The notes under the pieces: model-generated
Told to the model about the DNA's origin: nothing
What the model saw: only the letters and a program-made list of their open reading frames with translations
The model's database searches: none
Origin: an uncultured Ulvibacter sp.
GTDB taxonomy: Bacteria; Bacteroidota; Bacteroidia; Flavobacteriales; Flavobacteriaceae
Length of the DNA stretch: 64,000 nucleotides
Assembly (NCBI GenBank): GCA_938041335.1
Contig: CALIAF010000013.1
Location: 53,602 to 117,601 of the forward strand
Reading direction: 5' to 3'
In this document: positions 1-11,511 of the stretch, piece after piece
Layout: each line of letters starts with the position of its first letter
Numbering within the stretch: the stretch's first letter is position 1
Program-made: the position numbers and the translations under genes

Positions 1-55
1 TATTGTTATTACTTGCTAATTTTGCTACCTTGTACATCCATTAAAAAACCGCCAA

Positions 56-2902
56 ATGAAATTATTTTATATTCCACTAGTAGCTTTTTTCTTCTTCGGA
101 AATGCGTTAGGACAACAACCAGCATCATCTGACGTAGAAGTGATGAAAAGTGTTATTGATAAAAGTGAAGCAATGGAAACTTCACTTGTAAAAAACCTCC
201 CATTTAAAAATATAGGCCCAACTATTATGAGTGGCCGTGTGGTAGACCTTGCAGTAAATCCAGATGACCCAACAGAATTTTATGTGGGATATGCAAGTGG
301 AGGGGTTTGGCACACAATAAATAACGGAACCTCCTTTGAACCTATTCTAGACAGCAGTCCAACACAAAATGTAGGAAGTCTAGGCGTACATTGGGCATCG
401 AGAACCATTTTTGTAGGCACAGGAGAAGTGAATTCTTCTAGATCGAGCTATGCAGGTATTGGTTTATTGCAATCAAACGATAACGGAAAAAGTTGGGTGG
501 TGATCGGCCTAACAGATAGTCATCATATTTCAAAAATCATCATCAATCCAAACAATGCAAACGAGGTGGTCGTTGCTGCAGTGGGACACTTGTATTCAAC
601 TAATGATGAACGCGGCGTATTTAAAACCTTGGACGGAGGTAAAACATGGAGCAAGACACTCTTTGTAAATGATCAAAGTGGTATCATTGAGATGGATGCA
701 GACCCAAATAATTTTAATTTAATGTACGCTTCCTCTTGGGATAAGGATCGAAAGGCATGGAATTTTAGAGGGAGCGGAGCAGGAAGTCATATTTTTAAAA
801 GCATAGATGGTGGGAGTAATTGGGACAAAGTTTCTGGACCAGAAAGCGGATTTCCTCAGGGAGAAGGCGTTGGTAGAATTGGGTTAGCTGTATTTGATGC
901 AAACACGGTCTACGCAGTGCACGATAATCAAGGCAGAAGAGAAGGAGGAAATAAACCCGTCAAGAATGGAGAGCTGTCAAAAGAGCAGTTTAAGACTATG
1001 ACATCGGCTCAGTTTTTAGCACTTGATAATAAAAAATTGAATGGGTATTTAAAAAATAATGGTTTTCAAGAAAAATATAGGGCAGATAATGTAAAAGCAA
1101 TGGTGCGCGGCGGAACGGTAAAGCCAGCAGATTTGGCCACTTATCTTGAAGATGCAAATACCTTGTTATTTGATACTCCCGTTATTGGAACAGAAGTTTT
1201 TAAAAGTACCGATGGAGGGAAATCATGGGCTAAGACACACGACGGATTTTTAGATGGCATCTATTTTAGTTACGGGTATTACTTCGGAAAAATCCATGTG
1301 GATCCTAGCGATGCGAAGGGTATCTATATTTATGGTGTACCCATTTTAAAATCTAAAGATGGAGGTAAAACGTTTAAGAGTATTTCGGCAAATAATGTGC
1401 ACGCAGATCATCACGCATTATGGATTAACCCAAAAAAACCAGGACATTTAATTAATGGAAACGATGGTGGAGTGAACATAAGCTATGACGATGGCGCAAA
1501 CTGGATTAAAAACAACCAGCCTGCTGTGGGACAGTTTTATGCCATTAATGTGGACAATGAAGAGCCTTATAATGTATATGGTGGCCTGCAAGACAATGGT
1601 GTCTGGGTAGGACCGCATACCACAAATGAAAACCCGGGTTGGAAGCAAACAGGTATTTATGCCTATGAGTTTATTATGGGTGGTGACGGGATGCAAATCC
1701 AGATTGATAATAGAGATAGTAATATCGTGTATACAGGATTTCAGTTTGGTAATTACTTTAGACTCAATAGAGCAAAAGACGAACAGGTCTACATCCAGCC
1801 AAAACACGAATTGGGAGAAAGCCCGTATCGTTTTAACTGGCAAACACCTATTGCCTTAAGTAGTCAAAATCAAGATATTTTGTATTTGGGAGGAAACAAG
1901 TTAATGCGTTCCATGAATCAAGGAACAGATTGGACAGCGATTTCTGGTGATTTAACAGCTGGTGGAAAGCAAGGAAACGTCGCTTACGGAACGATATCTA
2001 GCCTTAGTGAATCTCCATTTCAGTTTGGATTAATGTATACAGGTAGTGATGATGGATTAGTGCACGTTACTAAAAATGGAGGCGGAAACTGGCAAAATAT
2101 ATCGAGCACATTCCCTAAAGATTTATGGGTGAGTCGAGTGATTGCTTCACAACACAAAAAGGGGCGTGTATATGTTACGTTAAACGGATACCGCTGGGAT
2201 GATTTTACACCCTATGTGTATAAGAGTGATAACTATGGTGCAACCTGGACACCTATTGCCAATAACTTGCCTTTATCTCCGGTAAATGTAATACGCGAAG
2301 ATCCAACAAATGAAAACCTTTTGTATTTAGGTGCAGATAATGGAGCCTATGTTTCATTTAATCAAGGGGCGTCTTGGGAGGTATTTAATGAAGGTTTACC
2401 TAATGTTGCGGTGCATGATTTAGCGATTCAAGCGCGGGACAAAGATTTAGTTGTTGGAACACACGGCCGTTCTATTTATACCGCAGACATTTCTTTACTG
2501 CAGCAAATTTCTGAAGGGACTATGAATACTGTGATGGTTGCAGATATGCCCTCTATGCGCGCTTCTAGAAGATGGGGTTCTACCGGTTTTAATCAATATG
2601 GAGATTATTTTGAGCCAGAGCTGGATATAAATATGTATGCCCCAACCGCAGGTAAGGCAACAGTAACAATTACTTCGGAAACAGGAAGGGAATTAAAAAA
2701 TTGGTCTCACGATGTATCTAAAGGCTTTAATAAAATAGCCTATAACGGAAGCATTTCTGAAAAAGGAAAAAAGCAACTGGTTAAGGACGACAAGAAAGGA
2801 TGGACGGGAGATAATGGCACATCTTATTTACCTTCAGGAAAGTATACGGTTTCAGTTACAGTAGGCGGGAAATCTGCGAAGACCTCGCTTGAGTTGAAAT
2901 AA
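56..2902 (+). CDS. Secreted VPS10/sortilin-type beta-propeller protein with Asp-box (BNR) repeats
   Basis: A 948-residue protein with a signal peptide (Lys-Leu start, hydrophobic core to about residue 19, ending ALG-Q), so it is exported. About ten Asp-box motifs of the form S-x-D-x-G-x-x-W mark a multi-bladed beta-propeller, for example SNDNGKSW near residue 140, SIDGGSNW near 250, STDGGKSW near 384, SYDDGANW near 475 and SFNQGASW near 765. The last 110 residues look like a FlgD/Ig-like beta domain (PSGKYTVSVTV) rather than a typical T9SS tail. Homologues in Bacteroidetes are usually named glycosyl hydrolase or VPS10-domain protein, but no catalytic residues can be pointed to. Substrate unknown. 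It is monocistronic; sdhC follows after 172 bp with its own promoter. Confidence 0.85.
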   Translation: MKLFYIPLVAFFFFGNALGQQPASSDVEVMKSVIDKSEAMETSLVKNLPFKNIGPTIMSGRVVDLAVNPDDPTEFYVGYASGGVWHTINNGTSFEPILDSSPTQNVGSLGVHWASRTIFVGTGEVNSSRSSYAGIGLLQSNDNGKSWVVIGLTDSHHISKIIINPNNANEVVVAAVGHLYSTNDERGVFKTLDGGKTWSKTLFVNDQSGIIEMDADPNNFNLMYASSWDKDRKAWNFRGSGAGSHIFKSIDGGSNWDKVSGPESGFPQGEGVGRIGLAVFDANTVYAVHDNQGRREGGNKPVKNGELSKEQFKTMTSAQFLALDNKKLNGYLKNNGFQEKYRADNVKAMVRGGTVKPADLATYLEDANTLLFDTPVIGTEVFKSTDGGKSWAKTHDGFLDGIYFSYGYYFGKIHVDPSDAKGIYIYGVPILKSKDGGKTFKSISANNVHADHHALWINPKKPGHLINGNDGGVNISYDDGANWIKNNQPAVGQFYAINVDNEEPYNVYGGLQDNGVWVGPHTTNENPGWKQTGIYAYEFIMGGDGMQIQIDNRDSNIVYTGFQFGNYFRLNRAKDEQVYIQPKHELGESPYRFNWQTPIALSSQNQDILYLGGNKLMRSMNQGTDWTAISGDLTAGGKQGNVAYGTISSLSESPFQFGLMYTGSDDGLVHVTKNGGGNWQNISSTFPKDLWVSRVIASQHKKGRVYVTLNGYRWDDFTPYVYKSDNYGATWTPIANNLPLSPVNVIREDPTNENLLYLGADNGAYVSFNQGASWEVFNEGLPNVAVHDLAIQARDKDLVVGTHGRSIYTADISLLQQISEGTMNTVMVADMPSMRASRRWGSTGFNQYGDYFEPELDINMYAPTAGKATVTITSETGRELKNWSHDVSKGFNKIAYNGSISEKGKKQLVKDDKKGWTGDNGTSYLPSGKYTVSVTVGGKSAKTSLELK

Positions 2903-3019
2903 TATTATTTAATGCTTTGTAAAGGTTAAACACCGATTGCTATTTTAGAAGCAAAAAAAATGCGCTAAAAATAGCTTAGTTAAAATTGTTCTAAATTGCC
3001 AACAAACAAATACTATTAC

Positions 3020-3050
3020 TTGCTGGTACGCCTTTCGTACCTTATTTTTG
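3020..3050 (+). promoter_or_regulatory. Promoter of sdhCAB
   Basis: TTG at 3020-3022, a 20-nt spacer and TATTTTTG at 3043-3050 fit the Bacteroidetes sigma consensus (TTG, 19-21 nt, TAnnTTTG). Transcription would start about 20 nt before the sdhC ATG at 3075. It is one of the best promoter matches in the window. Confidence 0.6.
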
Positions 3051-3074
3051 TGTAAATATTGAAACACAATCATA

Positions 3075-3767
3075 ATGGGAATAATATCCTCCTCAATTGC
3101 TAGAAAGTTTGCTATGGCGCTTTCGGGCTTGTTCTTAGTTTTCTTTTTAGGACAGCATCTTACCATTAATCTAATGGCGGTTTTCTCGCCAGATTTGTTT
3201 AATGAAACCTCACAATTTATGGGTACCAACCCACTTGTGCAATTTTTACTACAACCCATATTAATTTTTGGGGTAGTATTTCACTTTGTGATGGGATTCA
3301 TTCTAGAAATCAAAAACAGGAATGCACGTGTAAAAAGCTATGCTAAATATAAAGGAAGCGCAAACGCTTCTTGGGCATCAAGAAATATGATTATTTCGGG
3401 TCTTGTAGTGCTCGCTTTTTTAGGGTTACACTTATACGATTTCTGGATTCACGAGATGACCGTAAAATATGTTTCGGGAGATATGACAGGTTTAGTAGAC
3501 CCAAGCGACCCTACATCTGGATTTAGATATTTTGAAGAAACAGTGCATAAATTTGAAAGCCCTGTGCGAGTAGGTTTATACGTCCTTTCTTTTGTACTAT
3601 TAGCGATCCACTTATGGCACGGCTTTGCCAGCTCTTTCCAGAGTGTTGGGTTCAACAACAAATACTCTGTAGCCCTAACAAAATTTGCTAAAGTATATTC
3701 TATCTTGATTCCAGTAGGATTCATTTTTATTGCCATATACTTACACTTAAATCAATTACCACATTAA
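3075..3767 (+). CDS. sdhC: Succinate dehydrogenase/fumarate reductase cytochrome b subunit
   Basis: This 230-residue membrane protein anchors the SdhAB catalytic pair and passes electrons to menaquinone. Five hydrophobic segments are visible (about 13-35, 60-80, 100-120, 155-180 and 205-228). Histidines in GQHLT (His28), VVFHF, LGLHL and AIHLWHGF are the expected ligands of two b haems, as in the di-haem B-type enzymes of Bacteroidetes, where one subunit replaces separate C and D subunits. It is the first gene of sdhCAB, with sdhA starting 10 nt after its stop. Size and context fit the family well. Confidence 0.93.
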   Translation: MGIISSSIARKFAMALSGLFLVFFLGQHLTINLMAVFSPDLFNETSQFMGTNPLVQFLLQPILIFGVVFHFVMGFILEIKNRNARVKSYAKYKGSANASWASRNMIISGLVVLAFLGLHLYDFWIHEMTVKYVSGDMTGLVDPSDPTSGFRYFEETVHKFESPVRVGLYVLSFVLLAIHLWHGFASSFQSVGFNNKYSVALTKFAKVYSILIPVGFIFIAIYLHLNQLPH

Positions 3768-3777
3768 AAAATAAGCT

Positions 3778-5793
3778 ATGTCTACATTAGATTCTAAAAT
3801 ACCTGAAGGACCACTAGCAGATAAGTGGACCAATTATAAAAATAAAATTAATCTTGTAAATCCAGCAAACAAACGTAATATAGATATTATAGTTGTGGGT
3901 ACTGGGCTTGCGGGAGGTAGTGCCGCTGCTACACTTGCAGAGTTAGGCTATAACGTAAAAACTTTTTGTTATCAAGATTCTCCGCGTCGTGCGCACTCTA
4001 TTGCTGCACAAGGAGGTATTAACGCATCAAAAAATTATCAAGGAGATGGGGATAGTGATTATCGGCTTTTTTATGATACTGTAAAAGGAGGGGATTATCG
4101 TTCAAGAGAAGCAAATGTATATCGTCTAGCAGAGGTTTCTGGTAGCATCATTGATCAATGTGTGGCACAAGGAGTGCCTTTTGCGCGTGAATATGGTGGA
4201 TTGTTAGATAACCGTTCTTTTGGTGGGGTATTAGTTTCAAGAACATTTTATGCCAAAGGACAAACAGGACAACAACTTTTATTAGGGGCTTATTCTGCTA
4301 TGAATCGCCAGATTAATCGTGGAAAAATACAAGCCTTTAACCGTCATGAAATGCTTGACGTAGTAAAGGTAGATGGTAAAGCAAGAGGTATTATAGCCCG
4401 TAATCTAATTACAGGTGAGATTGAAAGACACTCGGCACATGCAGTAGTTTTAGCAAGTGGCGGCTACGGTAATGTATTCTTTCTATCAACAAACGCAATG
4501 GGAAGTAACGTAACCGCTGGGTGGAGAGCACATAGAAGAGGAGCTTATTTTGCAAATCCTTGTTACACACAAATACACCCTACGTGTATACCGGTTTCTG
4601 GAGATCATCAAAGTAAATTGACATTAATGTCAGAGAGTTTACGTAATGATGGGCGTATCTGGGTGCCAAAGAACATGGAAGATGCTGTTGCTATAAGAGA
4701 AGGTAAAAAGAAGCCCACAGATTTAAGCGAAGAAGAAAGAGATTACTATTTAGAAAGACGCTATCCAGCCTTTGGAAACCTAGTGCCACGTGATGTAGCT
4801 TCTAGAGCTGCAAAAGAATGTTGTGATGCAGGATTTGGAGTAAATAAAACTGGAGAAGCAGTGTATCTTGATTTTGCTAGTGCAATTACGCGCTACGGAA
4901 AAGAACAAGCCTTGATACAAGGTAACCACAATCCTACAGATCAAGAAGTATATGATTTAGGTCGTGACGTGATTGAAACAAAATATGGAAACTTATTCCA
5001 GATGTACGAGAAAATTGTAGATCAAAACCCTTACAAAACTCCAATGATGATTTACCCAGCGGTTCATTATACGATGGGAGGTTTATGGGTAGATTATAAT
5101 TTGCAGACTACTGTAGAGGGATTATATGCAACAGGAGAATGTAATTTCTCTGACCACGGCGCAAACCGATTAGGAGCTTCTGCATTAATGCAAGGACTTG
5201 CAGATGGTTATTTCGTTTTACCTTATACTATAGGTGATTATTTATCGCACGATATTAGAACAGGAAAAATACCAACAGATACTCCAGAATTTGAAGCTGC
5301 AGAAAAAGAAGTTACAGATCGTATTGACAAGTTAATGAATGCTGCAGGGACACATTCTGTTGATTATTATCATAAAATATTAGGTAAAATCATGTGGAAC
5401 AAATGTGGAATGTCTAGAAACGCAACAGATCTTGCTTCTGCGATTGAAGAAATATCAGCATTACGTAAAGATTTTTGGGCAAATGTTAGAGTGCCAGGTA
5501 CTGCAGATGGATTAAACCAAGAACTAGAAAAGGCAGGAAGAGTTGCAGATTTCTTAGAATTGGGAGAATTGTTTGCTAAAGATGCCTTAGATAGAAATGA
5601 ATCTGCAGGTGGACACTACCGTGAAGAAAGTGTAGAACTTGATGGACCACAAAAAGGAGAAGCGTTACGTGATGATGAAAATTACAAATACGTTTCTGCT
5701 TGGGAATACAAAGGAGAACCTAAAGATGCGGTTTTACACAAAGAAGATTTAGTATTTGAAAATATTAAATTGGTCACTAGAAGTTATAAATAA
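3778..5793 (+). CDS. sdhA: Succinate dehydrogenase/fumarate reductase flavoprotein subunit
   Basis: A 671-residue flavoprotein that interconverts succinate and fumarate (TCA cycle, complex II) on the cytoplasmic face of the membrane. The dinucleotide-binding motif [10 protein letters not shown] is at 41-50, and His73 in [10 protein letters not shown] is the expected site of covalent FAD attachment. The substrate-binding region IHPT and the C-terminal signature [18 protein letters not shown] are present. The length of about 670 residues and gene order C-A-B are typical of the B-type enzyme. Nothing is missing. Confidence 0.96.
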   Translation: MSTLDSKIPEGPLADKWTNYKNKINLVNPANKRNIDIIVVGTGLAGGSAAATLAELGYNVKTFCYQDSPRRAHSIAAQGGINASKNYQGDGDSDYRLFYDTVKGGDYRSREANVYRLAEVSGSIIDQCVAQGVPFAREYGGLLDNRSFGGVLVSRTFYAKGQTGQQLLLGAYSAMNRQINRGKIQAFNRHEMLDVVKVDGKARGIIARNLITGEIERHSAHAVVLASGGYGNVFFLSTNAMGSNVTAGWRAHRRGAYFANPCYTQIHPTCIPVSGDHQSKLTLMSESLRNDGRIWVPKNMEDAVAIREGKKKPTDLSEEERDYYLERRYPAFGNLVPRDVASRAAKECCDAGFGVNKTGEAVYLDFASAITRYGKEQALIQGNHNPTDQEVYDLGRDVIETKYGNLFQMYEKIVDQNPYKTPMMIYPAVHYTMGGLWVDYNLQTTVEGLYATGECNFSDHGANRLGASALMQGLADGYFVLPYTIGDYLSHDIRTGKIPTDTPEFEAAEKEVTDRIDKLMNAAGTHSVDYYHKILGKIMWNKCGMSRNATDLASAIEEISALRKDFWANVRVPGTADGLNQELEKAGRVADFLELGELFAKDALDRNESAGGHYREESVELDGPQKGEALRDDENYKYVSAWEYKGEPKDAVLHKEDLVFENIKLVTRSYK

Positions 5794-5852
5794 GATTAAA
5801 AATGGTAACAGTCTATTTTAAAGCTATTATCAAATAACATAATTAAAATATT

Positions 5853-6599
5853 ATGAAATTATCATTAAAAGTCTGGAGACAGCAAAACGCTCAATCAAAA
5901 GGTAAGATGGTCACCTATCCTATAGATGGAATAGACGGCGATATGTCTTTTCTTGAAATGATGGATGTGTTAAACGAACAACTCAATGACAAAGGAGAAG
6001 AACCTGTAGTTTTTGATCACGATTGTCGTGAAGGAATTTGCGGCAGCTGTTCTTTACAAATTAATGGTCAGCCACATGGGCCAGATAGATTAGTTACTAC
6101 CTGCCAGCTGCACATGCGCACGTTTAATGATGGTGATGAGATTGTCATCGAACCATTTAGAGCTAAAGCATTCCCTGTGATTAAAGATTTAATGGTAGAT
6201 CGCAGTGCTTTTGATAGAATACAACAGGCAGGTGGTTACGTTTCTGTAAACACTTCTGGAAATACAATTGATGCAAACGCAACGCCTATTGACAAGGCAG
6301 ATGCAGACGAAGCATTTTATTCTGCAGCTTGTATAGGATGTGGAGCTTGTGTTGCTGCTTGTAAAAATGCAAGTGCGATGTTGTTTACAGCTGCAAAGGT
6401 ATCTCAATATGCATTGTTGCCTCAAGGACAAGTAGAAGCATCTACACGTGTTTTAAATATGGTAGAACAAATGGATAAAGAAGGCTTCGGAAATTGTACA
6501 AACACTGGAGCTTGCGAAATAGAATGCCCAAAAGGAATCTCACTAGAAAACATTGCAAGAATGAACCGCGAGTATCTGGCGGCAAGCGCGAAAGGATAA
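5853..6599 (+). CDS. sdhB: Succinate dehydrogenase/fumarate reductase iron-sulfur subunit
   Basis: A 248-residue electron-transfer subunit linking SdhA flavin to SdhC haem. Cys58, Cys63, Cys66 and Cys84 (CREGICGSC and TTC) ligate a [2Fe-2S] cluster. Further on, [11 protein letters not shown] and [14 protein letters not shown] supply ligands for the [4Fe-4S] and [3Fe-4S] clusters. It is last in the sdh operon, 59 nt after sdhA, and is followed by a strong terminator at 6632. One copy of the recurrent word CTTCGGAAAT falls in the codons for Phe-Gly-Asn near the third cluster motif. Confidence 0.96.
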   Translation: MKLSLKVWRQQNAQSKGKMVTYPIDGIDGDMSFLEMMDVLNEQLNDKGEEPVVFDHDCREGICGSCSLQINGQPHGPDRLVTTCQLHMRTFNDGDEIVIEPFRAKAFPVIKDLMVDRSAFDRIQQAGGYVSVNTSGNTIDANATPIDKADADEAFYSAACIGCGACVAACKNASAMLFTAAKVSQYALLPQGQVEASTRVLNMVEQMDKEGFGNCTNTGACEIECPKGISLENIARMNREYLAASAKG

Positions 6600-6631
6600 A
6601 TTACCGCTTTGCGGAAAATTCCAAAATAATA

Positions 6632-6671
6632 AATCCCAAATCACAAAAAATGTGGTTTGGGATTTTTGTAT
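6632..6671 (+). terminator. Rho-independent terminator after sdhB
   Basis: A 14-bp stem (6632-6645 with 6651-6664, one G-T pair) has an A5 loop and is followed by a T-rich tail. It ends only about 10 nt before the next start codon, so the promoter of the aminotransferase must overlap it or the gene relies on read-through. Confidence 0.85.
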
Positions 6672-6680
6672 TTTTAAAGG

Positions 6681-7823
6681 ATGAATATTTCATCAAAACT
6701 TCCCAATACGCCTACCTCTATTTTTTCGATAATGAGTGCGATGGCAGCAGACTATAAAGCCATCAATCTCTCGCAAGGATTTCCTAATTTTAAAAGTGAC
6801 CCGCAATTGATTGAACTTGTTGCTAAGGCCATGAAAGATGGATATAATCAATATGCACCTATGGCTGGTGATTTACAATTGCGCGAAGTCATTTGTAATA
6901 AAATGAGGCAATTACACGGTGCTAATTACAACCCTGGAACCGATATTGTTATTACTGCAGGAGCCACCCAAGCCATTTTTACTGCTATTGCGGCTACCAT
7001 TTCAAAAGGTGACGAGGTCATTGTTTTTACACCAGCCTATGATTGTTATGCACCTACAATACAGCTTTTTGGCGGAAATGTTATTGAGTTGCAATTGGCT
7101 GCACCGCATTATACTCCAGACTGGAACGAGGTAAAAGCAGTGATTTCGGCTAAAACCAAAATGATTATTATCAACTCGCCGCATAACCCAAGCGGCATGC
7201 TTTTTTCTGAAAAGGACATGCTTCAACTACAGGAAATTTCAGAAGCACAAGATTTGATTGTGATTAGTGATGAAGTGTATGAGCATATAATTTTTGATGG
7301 CGAGCAACATCAAAGTGCCGCAAAGTTTGAGCAGCTTGCACAACGTTCTTTTATCACGGCTTCTTTTGGGAAAACATTTCATAATACAGGATGGAAAATG
7401 GGCTACTGTATAGGGCCTGCAACATTAATGGACGAGTTTAAAAAGGTGCACCAGTATAATGTGTTTTGTGTAAACCACCCTTTTCAAAAAGCACTAGCGA
7501 CCTATATGCAAGATGAAAACACTTATTTGAATTTAGGAGGTTTTTATCAACAGAAAAGAGACTTCTTTTTAAACTTGATAAAAGATTCAAAGTTTAAGAT
7601 GATACCGTCAAAAGGGACTTATTTTCAATTGCTTGGCTTTTCAGGAATAAGCAATGACAGTGATGTTGTTTTTTCCGAAATGCTAACAAAACAAAAGGGA
7701 TTGGCTACCATACCAATTTCGGTGTTTAATAAAGATAAGCTAGACACTAAACAGATTCGAGTTTGCTTTGCAAAAACAGAAAAAACACTAAAGGCAGCAG
7801 CAGAAATTCTAAATACAATGTAG
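6681..7823 (+). CDS. PLP-dependent aminotransferase of the YbdL (methionine/glutamine aminotransferase) type
   Basis: A 380-residue fold-type I, class I/II aminotransferase. Visible hallmarks are INLSQGFPNF near the N-terminus, NSPHNPSG (substrate/PLP contact), SDEVYEH (the PLP-ring Asp and Tyr) and the Schiff-base Lys231 in SFGKTFHNTGWKMGY. Overall it most resembles E. coli YbdL and the glutamine transaminase K group, which transaminate methionine and glutamine-type substrates. An omega-amidase gene of the YafV type lies at 10735. The two reactions pair biochemically (transamination, then omega-amidase cleavage of the oxo-acid amide), but here katG and an ankyrin gene sit between them. The exact substrate is inferred. 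Confidence 0.85.
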   Translation: MNISSKLPNTPTSIFSIMSAMAADYKAINLSQGFPNFKSDPQLIELVAKAMKDGYNQYAPMAGDLQLREVICNKMRQLHGANYNPGTDIVITAGATQAIFTAIAATISKGDEVIVFTPAYDCYAPTIQLFGGNVIELQLAAPHYTPDWNEVKAVISAKTKMIIINSPHNPSGMLFSEKDMLQLQEISEAQDLIVISDEVYEHIIFDGEQHQSAAKFEQLAQRSFITASFGKTFHNTGWKMGYCIGPATLMDEFKKVHQYNVFCVNHPFQKALATYMQDENTYLNLGGFYQQKRDFFLNLIKDSKFKMIPSKGTYFQLLGFSGISNDSDVVFSEMLTKQKGLATIPISVFNKDKLDTKQIRVCFAKTEKTLKAAAEILNTM

Positions 7824-7847
7824 TTTCATTATTCGATTAAATTATAG

Positions 7848-7882
7848 GTATCAATTTTATCAATCGTAAAATTAGTTGATAC
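7848..7882. repeat. Inverted repeat GTATCAA/TTGATAC upstream of katG
   Basis: GTATCAA at 7848-7854 and TTGATAC at 7876-7882 enclose 21 nt that contain a second complementary pair, TTTTA/TAAAA. It could be a weak terminator for the aminotransferase gene or an operator for katG. There is no T-run directly after it. Confidence 0.35.
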
Positions 7883-7901
7883 AATCAATTTCAACATAAA
7901 A

Positions 7902-7918
7902 ACCCATAATATTTGGGT
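7902..7918. promoter_or_regulatory. Small palindrome ACCCA-N7-TGGGT in the katG leader
   Basis: ACCCATAATATTTGGGT, 47 nt before the katG ATG, is an inverted repeat with 5-bp arms. It overlaps a TA-rich stretch ending ATTTG that resembles a -7 element. That location fits an operator over the promoter. The sequence does not match Fur or PerR boxes as I know them. Confidence 0.3.
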
Positions 7919-7953
7919 AATTTAGTACTCTCAAAATAGACGTTAAGAATTAA

Positions 7954-10197
<2,244 letters not shown>

Positions 10198-10223
10198 TCA
10201 GCAAAGCAAAATAATATATGGAG

Positions 10224-10253
10224 CAGCGTTGCATTTTGTGGCGCTGTTTTTTT
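10224..10253 (+). terminator. Terminator between katG and the ankyrin gene
   Basis: CAGCGTTGCA and TGTGGCGCTG form a 10-bp stem (three G-T pairs) with a 3-nt loop, followed by seven T. It lies 14 nt before the ankyrin start, so expression of that gene probably depends on partial read-through from katG. Confidence 0.8.
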
Positions 10254-10266
10254 ACTTTTATAAGAT

Positions 10267-10731
10267 ATGAAGCAGTCATTATTTGCAGCCATAAGGGAGC
10301 AAGACCTTTCTATGGTTTCTGAAATTTTAAAGAATGAACCATCTCTCGTTACTGAAAAAGACGAAAGGGGTTCCACACCTTTATTACTAGCTACCTATTA
10401 TGGCTATAGAGATATTGCTGAGGTTATTTTAAAATTTCCGCAGGATATTGATACTCAAGACGCTTCTGGGAATACCGCTTTAATGGGGGTTTGCTTTAAA
10501 GGATATTCTGAAATTGCTAGCATGCTTGTTAAAGCCGGAGCCCACATAAATATAACAAATTTTAACGGTGCAACTGCTTTGATTTTTGCCGCTACTTTTG
10601 CTAAAACAACCATTGTACAAATACTCTTAGATAACGGAGCTGACACAACCATTAAAGATGATCGCGGGAACACAGCAAAGGATCACGCGGTAATGCAAGG
10701 CGTAAAATCTATAATTGAACAACTATCTTAA
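10267..10731 (+). CDS. Ankyrin-repeat protein downstream of katG
   Basis: A 154-residue protein made almost entirely of about four ankyrin repeats, with recognisable GSTPLLLATYYG, GNTALMGVCFKG and GATALIFAATF helices. No signal peptide, so probably cytoplasmic. Known precedents link small ankyrin proteins with catalases: AnkB next to katB in Pseudomonas aeruginosa, and Cj1386 with KatA in Campylobacter, where the ankyrin protein supports catalase haem loading or activity. By position this one may serve KatG in the same way, which is inference. Its stop lies 3 nt before the GTG of the omega-amidase gene. Confidence 0.85.
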   Translation: MKQSLFAAIREQDLSMVSEILKNEPSLVTEKDERGSTPLLLATYYGYRDIAEVILKFPQDIDTQDASGNTALMGVCFKGYSEIASMLVKAGAHINITNFNGATALIFAATFAKTTIVQILLDNGADTTIKDDRGNTAKDHAVMQGVKSIIEQLS

Positions 10732-10734
10732 GGC

Positions 10735-11511
10735 GTGCAAGAACTTAAAGTTACACTTATACAATCACATCTGCACTGGGAGAATCCAGTAGCTAATCGC
10801 GCACATTTTTCTGAACTCTTTGATTCCATAAAAGAAAATACAGATCTTATTGTGCTTCCAGAAATGTTCACTACTGGTTTTACTATGAATGCTGAGGCTG
10901 TTGCTGAAAGTCAAGAAGGAACAACCGTCTTATGGATGAAAGCCCAAGCTAAAAAACACAAAGCGGCAATTACTGGAAGTCTCATTATCAAAGATGATGG
11001 ACACTTCTATAACAGACTCTTTTTTGTTAGACCAGATGGTGTTTTTGATACCTATGATAAAAAGCACACATTTACTTTAGCCGGAGAACATAAAACTTTT
11101 AAAGCGGGTAATACCTTGCGGCAAATAGAATATAAAGGCTGGAAAATACGACCATTAATATGCTATGATTTGCGTTTCCCGGTATGGGCAAGAAATACAG
11201 ATGCGTATGATGCGCTCATATATGTTGCTAACTGGCCAGATAGAAGAGTCGCCGCTTGGGATGCCTTATTGAAGGCACGCGCCATAGAAAATATGGCCTA
11301 TTGTATCGGGGTAAACAGAACAGGTTTAGATGGTAATGGCCATCAGTATACAGGGCATTCTGCCGCATATGATGTGCTTGGAGCTCACGTTTCTACAAAA
11401 GCATTAGAAAAGGAATTTGTGAATACGATCACACTCTCGAAATCACATATTATAAAAAATAGGCAGCATTTACAGTTTTTAAATGACGCAGATCACTTTA
11501 CTCTAGAATAA
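10735..11511 (+). CDS. Carbon-nitrogen hydrolase, omega-amidase YafV type
   Basis: A 258-residue nitrilase-superfamily enzyme. The catalytic triad is Glu43 (LPEMF), Lys109 (YDKKH) and Cys143 (LICYDLRFP). This sequence style is that of omega-amidase/YafV, which hydrolyses 2-oxoglutaramate or 2-oxosuccinamate left by glutamine transaminases. The start is GTG, three nucleotides after the ankyrin stop, indicating translational coupling. Its usual functional partner, a YbdL-type aminotransferase, lies 2.9 kb upstream. The 3' end overlaps the convergent lipoprotein gene by 14 bp. Confidence 0.87.
   Translation: MQELKVTLIQSHLHWENPVANRAHFSELFDSIKENTDLIVLPEMFTTGFTMNAEAVAESQEGTTVLWMKAQAKKHKAAITGSLIIKDDGHFYNRLFFVRPDGVFDTYDKKHTFTLAGEHKTFKAGNTLRQIEYKGWKIRPLICYDLRFPVWARNTDAYDALIYVANWPDRRVAAWDALLKARAIENMAYCIGVNRTGLDGNGHQYTGHSAAYDVLGAHVSTKALEKEFVNTITLSKSHIIKNRQHLQFLNDADHFTLE

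Noticed and set aside
10969..11000. AAGCGGC-type and other isolated hexamers tested as further over-represented words
   Set aside because: None recurred beyond a few copies, in contrast to CTTCGGAAA.
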